A stretch of DNA of 64,000 bases from Casuarina equisetifolia (GCA_028551475.1 CM052359.1:17547583-17611582), one strand, 5' to 3'. Counted from the stretch's first letter, positions 12,243 to 25,637 are shown. Numbers and translations: made by a program. Notes: generated by a model not told the origin, from the letters alone.

Positions 12243-13630
12243 ATATGTAGCATCTATTCATTTTTATTCTTTCTTTTATTATAAGGTATGATTCTGATAA
12301 AAGGATCAGTAACGTTAGAGATTACTCTACCTCAAATTCCTTTCTCCCGATTCCTCGAATAAGCAACTATTAACAATATCAGGGGATTTTTTTTAAAAAA
12401 AAATTGCAAATCAATTTTAAAAATTAAATTACTTTTCTGAAGTACCATTCCTTCTTTATGTGTTTTTCTTCTTCGAAACTCTATACATTTTCTGATACTT
12501 GTGAAGACTCTCAATGTTTGCTGCTCAAGATGGATTGAAATGCCAACTACTCATAGTTTAGTTACTGATTATTATGATTAGATTTATAGGTGACAAATGG
12601 CTGAATATTCCTCTAAAAAGTATTGTCTAATATCTGTACGTTAAATAAAGAATGGTAATCATACAAAATGAATTCTTTAATACCATTTGCTGAGAATATG
12701 ATACAATTTCCCTTCTTCATTAAGTTGGATTTAAGTGCAAAAGGTACAATAGAAAACAAGAATGTAATCGTTAAACATGGCATAACACTTCAGTATTAGC
12801 ATCTGAATTTGATCTATCGACAACAATCTTAGGCCAATCTTTACTTTTGCAATTCCCTATGAATAACCTATTTTTATAATTAGAGTGTTTTCTAAATTTT
12901 GTTTGTTGCAAAAAAAATTTCATTATTTTTTTGAAGATCAATCATTAAAGAAAACCTTAACATATTTAAAAAAATGCAACAATCATATATTATTAAAAGT
13001 GTAAGGGTCTATTTTAAAACTTTAAAGTTATATATATAAAAATCTCATCATTTATGAGATCAATAACTCATCTTCACACTATTCATATGGACAAACAATC
13101 TCACAATTAGGGTTTGCATGGGGGTTATAAAGTAAAAGTTTATCCATAATTCTCATATTATATTAGAGTGTTAAGATTTATCCCAAAGCCTTAAAGTTAT
13201 AAGTAAGAAAACCTTATTACTCATAAGGCCAATGGACTATCCTCATATTACTAATGTAGGATGCACATTTTTAACATATATAATATAAAATATTATTTAT
13301 GCCATTCTCAATATTTTTGTTCCAATAAAAAACTTTGGCATGATTTTATTACGGTGAGATAATTAAAAAAAGGAAATGCCATATTTGTGTCCTAAGTGGT
13401 TTAAAATAAAAATATTTAAGTGAAATTTGAAAAAGACTCCTATAAACTTTTTCAAGAAGAGGCATTAAATAGATTAAAAATAAGATAATTAGAAAGGCAA
13501 TAAAAACATATTTGTGAAACTTAAAAAGACTATTATAAACTTTCTTAGAAAGAGTCATGAACGCTCCAAGCTCTAAAAGTACACCATATAATATTGCTTG
13601 ATTCAAAATTTTGATTTTTCAATAATATTA
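12243..13630. other. gene-free AT-rich stretch with an internal duplication
   Basis: No coding sequence was recognised. It contains the diverged duplication at 13009-13260, annotated separately. Confidence 0.6.
13009..13260 (+). repeat. diverged tandem duplication, offset about 170 bp
   Basis: Two related segments (13009-13095 and 13178-13260) share CTTTAAAGTTATA, then AAAATCTCATCATTTATGAG versus AAACCTTATTACTCATAAGG, then a CTCATCTTCACACTA versus TATCCTCATATTACTA block. This type of sequence is common in plant LTRs. Confidence 0.5.
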
Positions 13631-13990
13631 CTTATTGACTAATCTTAAAAAATATTTTCAGTAGTCAAATATTTTTATTATATTTATGTGTGGTTGATTA
13701 CTTGAAGACTTTTTTAAAGCATTAGTCTGATGAAAGGTTATTTTGGAATGATGAATCATTATCATCAACTATTTTTTAAAAGTAAGTAGTCATTTTACTG
13801 ATTGTTTTAAGAGATTAATTACCCTTAAAATATTTGGTGGGGTTGAATTAACTAAATTATTTTTTGAGATAATTAATTGGTGACATTGATTGTTTACTTT
13901 GAAATAAAGGATGATTGATTATTCTAAAATTTGATAACTACATTTAGAGTGATTTAACTATAATCAAAACAAGATCATTTTTGGAGTCAT
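13631..13990 (+). repeat. diverged direct repeat B (LTR-like)
   Basis: Same-orientation partner of 9477-9846; see that entry for shared blocks. The pair would bound an interval of about 4.5 kb containing the helicase pseudogene. No target-site duplication or clear TG...CA ends could be fixed by eye. Confidence 0.6.
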
Positions 13991-14746
13991 TGATTGCCCT
14001 TATATGATCAGTACTCATTTAAGTAGTTGACAGAATTGCTACACATCCTAATACAATTGATGAAATTGTTAATAATTATTTCCTTCTTTTAGTATTTAGC
14101 TTGTTTTATTTGATTTTAATGATGTGATAAATCTCTAAAAGATCTTAATCCACTTTGGATGAAACTTTTTGTCTTTCAAATCTTCTAATGACATTATCAA
14201 AGCTTAAGTTAGGGTTTGCAAAATGCTTACATTTAAATTTACCATACAAGAAAGTTTAATGAACAAAAAATTTTATGTTTCTGTCTGCCTTTTGTATGAC
14301 CGAAGCAAAACCTCTTCCTCTTTGCAATAGTCAATTTCCTTTTAGTCTGGAATTATTCTAAGGTTTTGATAGAAGCATTACCATCAAAACCTAACACAAA
14401 CATTAGAGAGATCATGTGGTCATTTAACGTACAAGATGATATCATAAGCCTTATGCTAGGACTTACCACTTTTGATGAGTGTATGAATGCTAATGCTTAA
14501 AGCCACTCTTTTTACGTCTTATTGTACCACAGTACCATCTAAATGGTTAAAGGTCATCCCTATACAGTGCTACAAATACATTGTACAAGTAATGATTAGC
14601 CTCTCAAGGATCTTATGTGCAGTTCCAGCTATATACATTGGCAACAATAAATTTCAAAGAAAGAGGACTAAGCACAGTTGCAAAGAATATTGGCTGTCAA
14701 TGCTTTAGCTTTCAGTCAAAACTGCTCCCAGGTTCACAGCATCCTC
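13991..14746. other. gene-free stretch, 3' flank of the LIN-like gene
   Basis: Presumed 3' untranslated and intergenic sequence downstream of the stop codon at 14747-14749. No feature was recognised. Confidence 0.55.
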
Positions 14747-17700
14747 TTATTTGTATTTCAGTCCCCAGGCCTGCAAACAGACACAGAAGTTACTTCTCTT
14801 AATATAGATTTTGTTGTTATCTCTTACTGATTTACAACATAAAAGAGCACTAATGGGAAGAGAATGTCAGCAAGTTCAAACATAAAAGAAAGTTTATCTT
14901 ACTTGTCTAGATTCAAGGGCTTATGTTAGAAACTCCGATTTCTACACAAAGTTTGCTTAAAAATAAAGGAATCATTCTCTATGTAAAAAGCATTCTTAAT
15001 TAGGCATGTAACATAGGACAATCTATAGCGGTCTTAACATGTCCCTTCACGACCAAGTTGGGTTGTGGGTTTCGTGTCCAAGAGAAATAATCTCTTGCAA
15101 ACTACTATGGGTTCGGGCTTTGTGTATGGTAGGTGCTACTTCTTGAACTTAAGCTTTGATACAAAAAGAATTTCCAAACAGGATTTGTTACCTGAATATG
15201 GCCATCGGATGTTCCAATCACCAAAAATTCTTCATCGCCATCAAAAGCCATGCAATTGACCTTGCCATTTGTGCAGGTTTGCACTATTTCCACCCTATTC
15301 TTCTTCTCTTTATCCCAAATTTCTACAGTTCCTCCCTTGCTTCCTAGATAAATTAGCTCTGGACTTATGGCAATAGCTCGCACATCCAGCATCGTTGGCA
15401 GTGATCCCACCAAACTATAATCTGAGGTACTCCAGATCTGTACAATACAAAATCAAACCATTGTTAATTACCAAAAAGCCAATTTCGAAAAGAATTTGTT
15501 CTTGAAATCAAACGCCACTGCTGGTATGGAATTCTAAATGGTAGCACAATGTGCCATTGCTTTGAATGGAGATTTAACTAGAAGCAATATTTCTAGTGCA
15601 GCTTGGAATGCTTCTTGTTATAGCTGAAGCATTCCAATCACCAGAAAAAGGTAAAAAGCTAACCATATCACCCTCCTCAAACTCCTAAAATGAGCTTTTT
15701 ACAAATACAGGCCACAGATTAATCTAGGGAAAATCATCTTCTAAATTGAAGTACCTTTTGTTTCACTTTAAGTTTTCTCTTTGATATCTCACATGAACAC
15801 ACATAGGGTGACTTAAGGAGGAAAATGTTGTGTGAAAGCTAGCCGTTGGTGCTGTCTTCCACAACATACCTTTACAGGTGATCCATCTAAGGGAGAACTA
15901 GCTGAATATATCAGTCCGCTGTGAACTTGCAGCGCATTGATAGGATTTGCTTTTCCTAACAGCTTTCTAGAACCACTTTGAATGGTACTGACCGTTCCCG
16001 TTGCCAAATCAATTTCCTGTAGACCGTGAAATTTCATTCATTAGAACTCTCAAAATTAGGAAAGAAACAATTATTTTGATGCAGATAGTATCACATGGAA
16101 GAAAAGCTTGTACCTGAATGCTATTGTCCTGGCATCCACAGTATAATTTACTACGCACAAGGGCCAAGCACTTCACATATTTGCTTGAATTTAATGATTC
16201 GGTTCCTCCATTCCATGAGTAAACCTAAGAAAATAACAGTAACTGAAATCAGCTACTCCTTCCAACTTTGATGAAAGCCCCAGTTAAATTTAAGTAAATG
16301 CTCAACATTTGCACGATGTAGGCAATAGTATACAGAAATCACAAACGTTGACCGTTTTGGCATCACCAAGGTTGGAGGAGTAAGAGAAACTTTTTTTTTC
16401 TTTTGACGAGTTCTATAAAATGGTTACCAGAATTCCTAGCAACAAATAAGATAGATGTTTTATGTAATACCTTGACACCAGATCCCTGAGGAATGTAGCA
16501 TGCAATGCTATTCGAAACAGCTTGCTTATGAACCTGATCCTTCATGTCATGAACTTGTACACAATCAATTACTTCATTGTTAACAGACCAAACCTGCTCA
16601 AATCAAATAATAAAACCTTCAGGTTGAAGTTGAATATTCAAGATTCAGAAGAATTTCAGATGCATACCCTTGTTGTTTTATCTAGAGAACCGCTGTATAG
16701 TCTCTCCCCTGATCGCAAAATTGCCAAACTAGTTACTGCTTTGGTGTGTTCTCGAACTTCATGGATCAGATGAAGAATGCTACCTCTACCAGTCCAAACC
16801 TTCAGTTAAGAAGCCCTTAATCAGATATGAAAGAGGCATCATAGCTCAGCTAATGGAGGACCAGCCCCAAAGAAGCTCTGGAACTATTAATAATGGCTCT
16901 TGTTTTTCTGAGAAAAGATTCAAAATTTACAACAGGTAGACTCACACCACGGCGCACCAATGGCCTAATTTTTCACAATTTTCACTCTAAATGCAGGACA
17001 ATTGCATCTAAAAGTATCACGTAGGATTCAAGAATTCCCATTCTTCAGTAATTATATCACTTATGCATAATACAGTAACCCATTTGGTATCGGTTATGTG
17101 CATTTGCAGAATAATTGTGCTCAATATACCATGTGATAATAATCTATTTCTTTCGTATAAGTTGCACAGTACAAACAGATATGTATATGCATTTCTACAT
17201 CCAAAATCAACAGAAATGTCCAGGTAAAACTTGTTAGAGAAATTACCTTTATAGTTCCATCTGAATGGCCAGAAAATATTTTGCCTTTGAAGCAGGCTAT
17301 TGAGAGAACCTCTCCATTCTTGCTGCAGTCTACCTGAATTAATTCTTTATGACTCCAGAAGTCCTGCTGAGAAACAAGAACAGTCACCTTGTTAAGGAAA
17401 TTCTTGTTGCTGGAATAACAAATGAAGAAAGCCGGACAAACTCACAGAACTGGCGTCACTTCCTTTGGAGCAAATTTTCAGCATCTCAAACGCCAAAGTC
17501 GATGATTTTTTAAGCTCTCTCAGACCTTTCAAGATTTCCTTCATGTTGGGAGTTAGGTCATGCAGCCCCTCTGGAATTTAGATTTCAAGGATGTGTACAC
17601 CGTTCATCGTAGTTAGACCAAAAAAAATGCAGTCTTCATGTATTAAGGAGATCACAACAACAGCATTATAAACCAAATTAATGTTTGAAAATTCTCACAA

Positions 17701-20700
17701 CGCAAGGGCTTTAATGGGGGAAGGGGGAAGGGGGAAGGAAAGAAGGGACATAAATTCATTGGTAATGTTTTACGTTGTATATAACCCAGGTCAATTTTTT
17801 TTCATAGTATTTGCTACAGATCTTTGTTTGTTATTAACCAGAAATATATATATATATATATATATATATTAATTATCTCTAATGTGACTAAGATTATGTC
17901 AAATACCTTTTTTCTAAAGTATCAAATTCTATCTTGGTTTAATATTCAAATGAAATCAGAAATAAAATGGTATTTCCTTCAGTTGTCCATATGGCATCAT
18001 ATCTCAACCTTGGTATACGTGTAGCAGGTATGTGCTTATAATGACTTTAAGATATCGAAATGGATGTGATGAGTCTTGAAATAACTTCTAAAGCTTAATC
18101 TTAGTTTAGATGTAGCAACCTACCAGGGTCATGGATGAATGTGTTTAGCACAAGTAATGAGAGGCCTTTGTCTTCAACGTCCTTTGCAGATTTGAATATC
18201 GATATGAAGCGCTTGAGCAAGCAGGTTCGGGCAGCTCCAGATATCCCCGTGTCAGGAAGAACTTTGAGCATGTGTATGAGCCATACTGCTGAGACAAAGC
18301 ATGCTGAACATAACTCTGCAAATCTGCTCTTTAAGCCTTCTGCCAAAGCCTCAAACAGGAGGCCAAACTCATGGCTTGCCAGAACAGATGCAATTTTTCT
18401 TTCCCAATTATCTGCTGCCTTCTCTTCCACCTGTGGCCGCCAATTTTTTACAAGAGAAAATTAGGAAAAGTTGAATCACGTAAAAGATCTATAATTTTGT
18501 TACTAGCACAGGGTAGAGAAAGCACAAACAAAGAATGAAAAGTGACAACAATAACGATAACAAAGAAGAGAGATGCAAAGGCTTTAAAGAAGCTCACCTC
18601 AGTTTCTTCAGAATCTCCAGAAGTACTTGTAAGCTGCTCCATTCGCATAAGAATTTGATAACTTCTCTCAAGTCCAGCACGTTTGAGAAGAAAGGCCCGC
18701 GTAAGAGGCTTTCCCGAGGCAGAGAACCGCCCCTGTAATGATACAATTGTCTCTGCTGCTGCGGTTTGGGCAGTTGGATATTCAGAATTTCTGAGGCATG
18801 AAATGAGAGTATCTATTGCCTCTTCACGATATATACTCATTTTTCTTGGTTCCTCCTGAAATCAAGATGGTAGTAAGTTTACTAACAGGGACGAGAACTA
18901 AAAAATTTCAACAACTATTGCATGATTATGATAATCTCGACATTCTTATGCCATTAACAACCGTAAAAGTTCATCAAATATATCACGGTTCAGATCATTC
19001 TGTAGTTTCCAACAAAGAGAGAGATGAGAAATCCAAACCAGCAGATCAAGTTGGAGGAGGAGACCAGCTACAAGAGGACGTTGCTCTGGGAGAGCAGTCT
19101 GTAAATAAACTAGGAGGGCATGCATTGTATTAAAGGCACCTTCATCTTTTATGATATGGAGAACATTCTCATTTAAGGTTCTCCTGAGAAAACCAAAAGT
19201 AAAAAGATTACTCATAATGGCAGAGGCCTCGGATTGGCAGCAAAAAAACCTGAAAGATTAAGGATTTAACAGATAGAAACTCGCCTGTTTAACTTGATTA
19301 ACTCAGAGAGGAAATGAACTATCTCAAAGCGCTCTGCATCACTAGCGCCCATGAAGCTCTCCAAAACCGGACCCAACTCAGCTTTGTCAGCAATGGTGTT
19401 CCTGCACATCCCATCTTCCTTCATGCATCTCAATAAGATCCCAACTGCAGCAATTTTCTCTTCTGCCGACTCAGCTTCCAAACACCCAACAATTCTTTCT
19501 ATTACTTTCTCGGAAATCAGTTCGTGGGTTATTGATGATCCCGAAATTTCCTTACTGCTTCTAAGAATCTGTCCCAATAAAATCACTGCAGCTGTCTTCG
19601 GCTTCAAACACATTTTAATTAAATCCTCCTCTTTCTTCTTAATGACTTTCAGGAGGGAATCCACCAAGTCCACCTCTTCTAGGCTATCTGCGGACGGCTT
19701 TAACAGATATATCAACACTACAGCTTCCATCAATCCCTTCTTGAAAAGAGCCACGATACATTTAACATCAGTGTCAACTCGGGTAAGTGTCTGAATCACG
19801 TCATTATCTTTGGAGCCCATCTCAGACAAGAGAAAAATTGTGGCTTTCAACACCCGGGGATCGACAGAACTGAAAAGGATCTCCACAAACCCGTTAATAA
19901 CTGGAGGTCTTGAAAGCATGGTTCGGATATCAATATCCACGTTAATGTCCTGCCAGAACCGCTCAATTTGAAGGACAGCACTTTCAGAATCCTCCAGGAC
20001 TTCGGACATACAAAGATTGGTAATTGCAATGCGTAACTCACTGATTGTTCCATCAATGATGGCTTGGCTTATGACACTAATAGGAGAAGCTGAAGGCATT
20101 ACCGGTTTGATAATTGACTCGGCGTCCGGGGGTGGATTGCTCAACTGGTTTGGAACTGTAATGGGGTTCCGTTCTTGCCAGCTTGCAATCAGCCTTTTCA
20201 GCACATAGTTTGTTTTAGGCAACTGGTTACTTTGCAGCTTCTGGCGTGTGATTGGGCATGTGGAATTCCCTCTATCAAGCCATTCTTGAATCGCTTTACG
20301 CTCATATGTCTGTCCTGTTTCGAGGGTCACTGGGTCGTCAAATATATTGCTGGTGATGGGACAGACAAAGTCCTTGGGAGGTGTATGCTTTCCGATATTG
20401 GGAAGGTTACCAAAATCTGCCATTACACTATCTTGAACACCGCTGAAACAGGATACCCAAGCGTAAGGAAATGCAGTCAGCAAGGTAACAATGTCTGGTT
20501 GATATCATTTACCTCCTACCTGCTAGATTCTGCAGAAATTGGCTGCTTTTGTTTTTGGGTGCTTTTCTGGCTTGCCTCGAACAAAGCCAATTTTTTGGCC
20601 TCTTCCTACATGACATAGCGATAACATTTATATCGAAGAGAAAGAATATAGGTAAATCAGATCGTAGCGGAGATGCCATCTTGTTTGTATCATTCACCTC

Positions 20701-22379
20701 GATTTCGACTTCAGATTCCGAAGAAGAAGAAGAATAAGCTGAATTCTCGTCCGACAAAGACTCAAGTTCAAAATCCAAGGTCGGACTGGGCGGGACTTCC
20801 AATCTCCTAGAGGAGCTCTGGTTCGTGAAAATCTCAGCAGAGACTCTGAGAGGATAAAGCGGTGGAGATTTGGGTTTGCTGTTTCCACTGCTGCTGTAGA
20901 ATTCTGCCCATATCGGCTGCAGGATCAGGAGTCAAAGTCATAGCCAACCAGGGGAGACTAAAAGTACTAAAATTGGATTTCAAGCATACCTTTTTCTGAA
21001 CCCTCAAATCAAAGATACATGCACTCTCAGTTGGGGGAAAAAAGAAAAAAGAAAAAAAGAAGCAATCATCTTTGCAGCCACAGCTAACAGGAAGCAATGA
21101 TATAATCAAGATAAAAAACTTCCCCCACAGGCCAAATTTCATGTTACTTTTCCGCAAGTTGGCCTCAGGACGGCGCAAGGGGACCATTATTACCATAAAA
21201 TATTGACAAGTTAAAGGCAATTTCTTTTCCTAAGACAATCACTGTTAAGGCTAGACAATACGAATTGTATTTCACTAGAACAAGGAAGTCCATTGGTAAG
21301 CGATTTGGAGCAGTTTATGCCCACAAATGTACGTTACAAAGCTCAAATACCTGCGTGCAGACATTTTGGCTGCTCATCAAGCTGGTGTCCTGAGTCCAGA
21401 GGACCAGTGTTTCATCAATTATTACAGCTTGAATCATTATTTTCAGTTTTTGGCTTGACTCGGTGCACTGGTCAAAACGATAAAGAAAGGTACTAGCTTG
21501 ACCGAGTCTAAACTTCACCTTCACCAAAAATGGTTAGAACTTTATGCTTCTTAAGAATGTTTGTAATTTAAGAGAGAATTTTGTCGATATACATACGTTG
21601 TACCGTTCATTTTCCGGTCCAGGCTCCTTTGTTTTTGCCTTCTCGTCTTCACTGAACTTGATTTTATCAACTTTCTCATAGTTCTTGAATGTCAATGGCG
21701 GCAAGTTGATCAATGTATTCCCATCTGTAACTTTTAAACTTTCTTGAAAGTACTTCGCGAGGATCCGGCAATTCTCATCAAGGGCCTGCTCATAGTTGCT
21801 CTCCAACTCCTTCAGCTCCGAAGCTTGACCGTCGCTCATCCTCGACAGCAATTTCGTGCAAGGAAGCACCACAGACTCATCTGAAACCGAGAACTCATAG
21901 CTCTGATCTAAATTGGAGGTTGAAGACGACAAAATGGTTGTTCTTTGCTCGTTGAGCCAATGGAGAACTGGAAGAAGATGTACTAGAAACAGCTCGTCGA
22001 AGAGATCGGACGCTATTTCCGAGCGAGCCAATGATGGGTCGGAACGGAATACATGCAGGACACAAAGAGCGGCATCGACGGGTTCGTCGAGGAGGCTGTA
22101 AATGAGGGAAAGGAGGAATGATGAGAAGGGGTTTTCAGGTTGAGAGAGGACGAGCCGTTCGGCGAGACGAAGGGAGGAGGATCGAGTGGGGGAGCTGGTG
22201 GAGGAGATAGCATTTTCGAGAGACTCAACAGCGAGGTTAAGTGTCTTCAGGCTGGCTTGGTCGGATGGTTGGACACTGCGGCGGAGCGTCGAGAGGAAGA
22301 GGTGGCGGCGGTCAGACTGGGAGATGGTTTTGGAGATGAAGACGGTTGTGTGGTGGAGGATTTGGGATGCGGAGGTCAT
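14747..22379 (-). CDS. LIN: LIN/CERBERUS-like U-box, ARM and WD40 E3 ubiquitin ligase
   Basis: Large E3 ubiquitin ligase of the LIN/CERBERUS type, which in legumes is needed for rhizobial infection and is conserved more widely; the role here is inferred. Exons (minus strand): 21597-22379 (ATG at 22379), 20698-20916, 20520-20605, 19285-20442, 19039-19183, 18598-18855, 18124-18430, 17446-17570, 17247-17366, 16668-16799, 16471-16593, 16114-16224, 15870-16016, 15192-15437, 14747-14770. The total is 3984 bp, 1327 residues, with phases consistent throughout. Domains: an alpha-helical N-terminal region specific to the family (1-260); an acidic Ser-rich linker (about 300-335); a U-box (about 386-455, KDFVCPIT through the STCPITRQ turn); armadillo-like helices (about 480-1000); and WD40 repeats (about 1030-1327, e.g. 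GHSDGTIKVW and SGSLDKTTRVW across exon joins). Most WD exons start with V/IW after a phase-0 acceptor. The last coding exon is only 24 nt. Intron 4 uses a GC donor. No breaks are seen. Confidence 0.93.
17715..17737 (+). repeat. (GGGGGAA)x3 G-rich tandem repeat in LIN-like intron 7
   Basis: Three perfect GGGGGAA units followed by GGAAAGAAGGG. The G-rich strand is the template strand of the gene. Confidence 0.85.
17844..17870. repeat. (TA)n microsatellite in LIN-like intron 7
   Basis: About 13 TA units inside the 17571-18123 intron. Confidence 0.9.
19184..19284 (-). other. GC-AG intron (intron 4) of the LIN-like gene
   Basis: The donor reads AACAG|GCGAGT and the acceptor TCTCAG|GAG. Only the GC donor keeps the frame (LNR-RTLNENV, as in the family). 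The nearest GT, 4 nt downstream, would lead to a stop within a few codons. The remaining donor bases match the strong consensus normally seen at GC donors. Confidence 0.8.
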
Positions 22380-23632
22380 GGTGGAAGCGGGGAGCCGTAA
22401 ACTCCGACAGGGGGTTCTTGCTTTTGGTCTTGTAATAGAAATGGAGGGAGTTGGGCATTGGGTCTGGTCGGGGGTTGTGTTGTGGAACCAACGGAAATAC
22501 CTGTCCTTTCACCCCATGGACGGCCGTTGGGCAATCTCTCGAGTGACCTCAAAATTAACCTATCGAATTTTTGAGCCTGCAACTCATCAATGTGCTTGCC
22601 AACTCATATACATTGTTAACAGAATAGTTTTAAGTATATGGTCCTTGATTTAGCACAATGTTTCCATTTGTTGGTCAAAATCGATATATAATTATAAAAC
22701 AGTTTGCTTCTTATATTTACTAAACTTCTTTTTTTTTTTCCTTTAATATAATATCAAAGTTAATCGTTCAAAGATGGTGTCTTATCATCTTCGTCAAAAC
22801 TAAGCCTAGTGCAATTTTTATCTGATGAAACCATGTATTTTGCAGCTTGGACGGCAGGCAAGATCCGATCCTATCTTTTAGAAAGGAAGATGAAAGGACC
22901 GCCGCGAGCTTCTTCGTGCGTGTTGAAAGATGGGACCCTGTGCCGCCTCGGCCGGCTCTACCGATGTTCGAACATTTCAACTGCTTTCGAGTGGAGTCTT
23001 TGCCATAAACAATGGTTTTCTTAACTTTTCTGTCAAATGAATCCATGACACGCGGTGTTCTTCCTGCTGCCAGCAGCTGCTGTGTCTGATGGATTTCAAG
23101 GAAAACTATGGCCTATTGGGATGGCAAAATGGCAGCTTTGTGCTTGGGAGAAACGATGGGGCAATAACATATCACTCCATGGGTTCCAAGCAACGCCCGA
23201 TGTGACAGCATGTTTTTGTTTAGCTTGAAAACTTCGCAAATGGATCAGAATATCACTGTCGGATGTTTTATTATCGCATGCTGATTTGGTCATATGTCCG
23301 AATGTCTCCCTATTGTTTAGCTTGATGTGGGGACTCGCCATGGATATTGTATGATCAATATGTTGCAAATATTGATCTTTTACAAAGCAGTTTTAGAAAA
23401 GAAAATAAGCTTTCTACCGACAAATAAGGAAAACTAACCAATAGGACAATTAAATGGAAGTTACTTCATAGATTTTCAAAAGTTCAGATAACTCGAAATC
23501 ACACAAATGATTAGATGCAATGTAGCGTTTATACAAATTTCGATACATTTTTTGAGTGGTAATTTATTAGCGTTGGAACAGCTAGATTTTGGACGAGAAA
23601 AGAGCTTCTCGGGTTTAGGAAGGAATTGATGA
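22380..23632. other. intergenic region between the LIN-like and nucleosidase genes
   Basis: Presumed LIN-like promoter plus the 3' flank of the bark-storage-type gene. A GC-richer patch at 22843-23000 is open on both strands (about 70-90 residues) but resembles no family I know. No other feature. Confidence 0.55.
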
Positions 23633-25637
23633 TCATGAAAACAATAGGGAGATGAATCTGACAACAGCATCAACTGCAGTTTGCGCTGCCAGTGAGGAGA
23701 AGACATCAGCTTCATTCCCCAAAGCAGAGCCGCCGCCGGCCAAATCAGAGAGAGATCTGATGGCAATGAAAGGCATCTCGTGTTGAAAACAGACCAAAGC
23801 AATTGCAGCACTTTCCATGTCAATTGGAGTAGCATTAAACTTTGTTCTCAAGAATGATCTGTAGGCTGCGTTGTCCACAAAAACATTAGCACTAACCCCC
23901 CTTTCGACCCTCACAACTTTAGGTGGTCTAGGTAGACAAGTTGTGTTCACACAACTTTCACTTATCTTCAAGTCCTGATAAAGGCAAATTTCAATCAATT
24001 CACTTGAACGTTGCAACAAACATATGCAACAAGTATTCAAAAAAAAAAAAAAAATAATAACAATAATTATAGATAAGTGATTCTCTCGTTATTTCAGAAA
24101 TTTTATAATTTTAAGAGTCGTAAAAACATTTTTTTTTCTTTAATGGTTTATAGACAAAAATCTTAAATTACCTTTTTATGAGAAACATGCAATTACAACA
24201 CTAATAAGGCAAAAAGTGACCATGAAGTGATGAGTTAACCTCGAGTTTCTTTGCCACCGCGAAGTAACGCTCGTTGACAGGGACCCAGAAGGCCTGCTGC
24301 CCAACTTCAGGAGTTTCATCAACAGGGAAAATCTGTTCTGGTTGATACCATACATTGTTCAGAAAATTCCCCACTGGTCTCCCAATTCCACTAATATTGT
24401 TGTAATTAGAGAATTTCAGGTACCCAATTTTTCTCGTGTAGGCTCCACTGGATTCCAAGGCTAACTCATCGTTGGGCCCATCTCCATATCTCTGCTTACA
24501 TTTCAAGAAAAATCACAATCAGAAAAATGTATAGAACATGTTGCCTAGCAATGGCAACTTTGATTCTCTGCACAGTTATGTGGTAATGAAGTTTCAAATG
24601 AAGATTCCTACACCACGTTCCAGGACCACCCCCTTTTGAGATTCGGTAACTGCTATACTTTTTAAGCTGCAACTTGTTTCGAGTTTTGACTGCAACATGT
24701 TCTTACTTTAGAAGAGTATGAGCATTTAAAATATTATAAAAACGTCTTTTCCTTTGACCACTTTCGTAAGAGTTTAACTTACGAAGTTAATCTGCTTCAG
24801 ATGAAATAGAATACATTCCTTTGCCCATGGAAATAGTTGAAGAACTAACTCATTGCCCAAATGTATATGCTTTGTGAAACTTGCTAGCAAACATGAAGGA
24901 AAAAGAAGAGGGTTGTTGAGAGGTCATACGGACCTACTAGTAATCATAAATTTTGGTACCTGCCAATTCCAAAGACCTGTATGGGCCCAGCATCGAGGAA
25001 CAGTGACATCTCCAATTTGGAGATCAGGATTGGCATTTCCAGCAATTCCATAGTGCACAACACCTTTCACCTTAAATAGTGTTAGCAATAGCTCTGTGGT
25101 TGTACCTGCATTAAGCTATTCAAGCAAGAAATGTCAGTCAATGGTCTCAGCATCCCAATTGCTGAAAATTAAATATGTTGAGAAAAAATGAAACAAATAT
25201 GATAATCTCGAGCTCATACATACGCACCATGCTCAATCCTGTCATAACAATTATCACCTTTTCACCTCCGAGCTCCCCAAATCGAAACCTCTTTCCTGTA
25301 AGCAAAATGACAAGGAGGCAATTATTTACCCGAAAAGAACACCTTAAATGAACTCACAAGGCAAAGAAGAAGCTGCATCAGGAAGTAGAAGAAACTAGTT
25401 GAAGTTACCTGCAAAGTCCAGGTGGGGAAACTCGTCATCAGTCGCAAAGCTTGGAGACTGGAGAAGAGGGTCCATCTCAAAGGCGTTAGGCACCACGATA
25501 CCCAAGTATGGACCCCTTGCATTCATCTTATCTATCTTTCTGGTCGTCTCATGTGGAATGGCCGCATAAGCTCTGCTGCCAATCCCCACAACCAATACAA
25601 GAAAACTAAGCAACCCCATCCTTGAATGGCTCGCCAT
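23633..25637 (-). CDS. bark storage protein/nucleoside phosphorylase-like secreted protein
   Basis: Member of the plant bark storage protein family, derived from MTA/SAH nucleosidase and purine phosphorylase (PNP_UDP_1 fold). In trees these are vegetative storage proteins; catalytic activity here is not shown. Minus-strand exons: 25409-25637 (ATG at 25637), 25228-25295, 24960-25115, 24240-24491, 23633-23974. The total is 1047 bp, 348 residues, with all GT-AG borders and consistent phases. Residues 1-26 form a signal peptide (hydrophobic LLSFLVLVVGIG, likely cut after AYA), so it enters the secretory pathway. Family blocks: VIIVMTGLSM, HYGIAGNANPDLQIGDV (about 120-137), the Met-Glu pair in MESAAIALVC, and RSLSDLAGG with the family Asp. 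The nucleosidase core residues are therefore retained, and activity is possible. The length is typical and no breaks are seen. Confidence 0.92.

Noticed and set aside
22140..22653. Plus-strand open frames opposite the LIN-like first exon
   Set aside because: Antisense shadows of a conserved coding exon with no family match.
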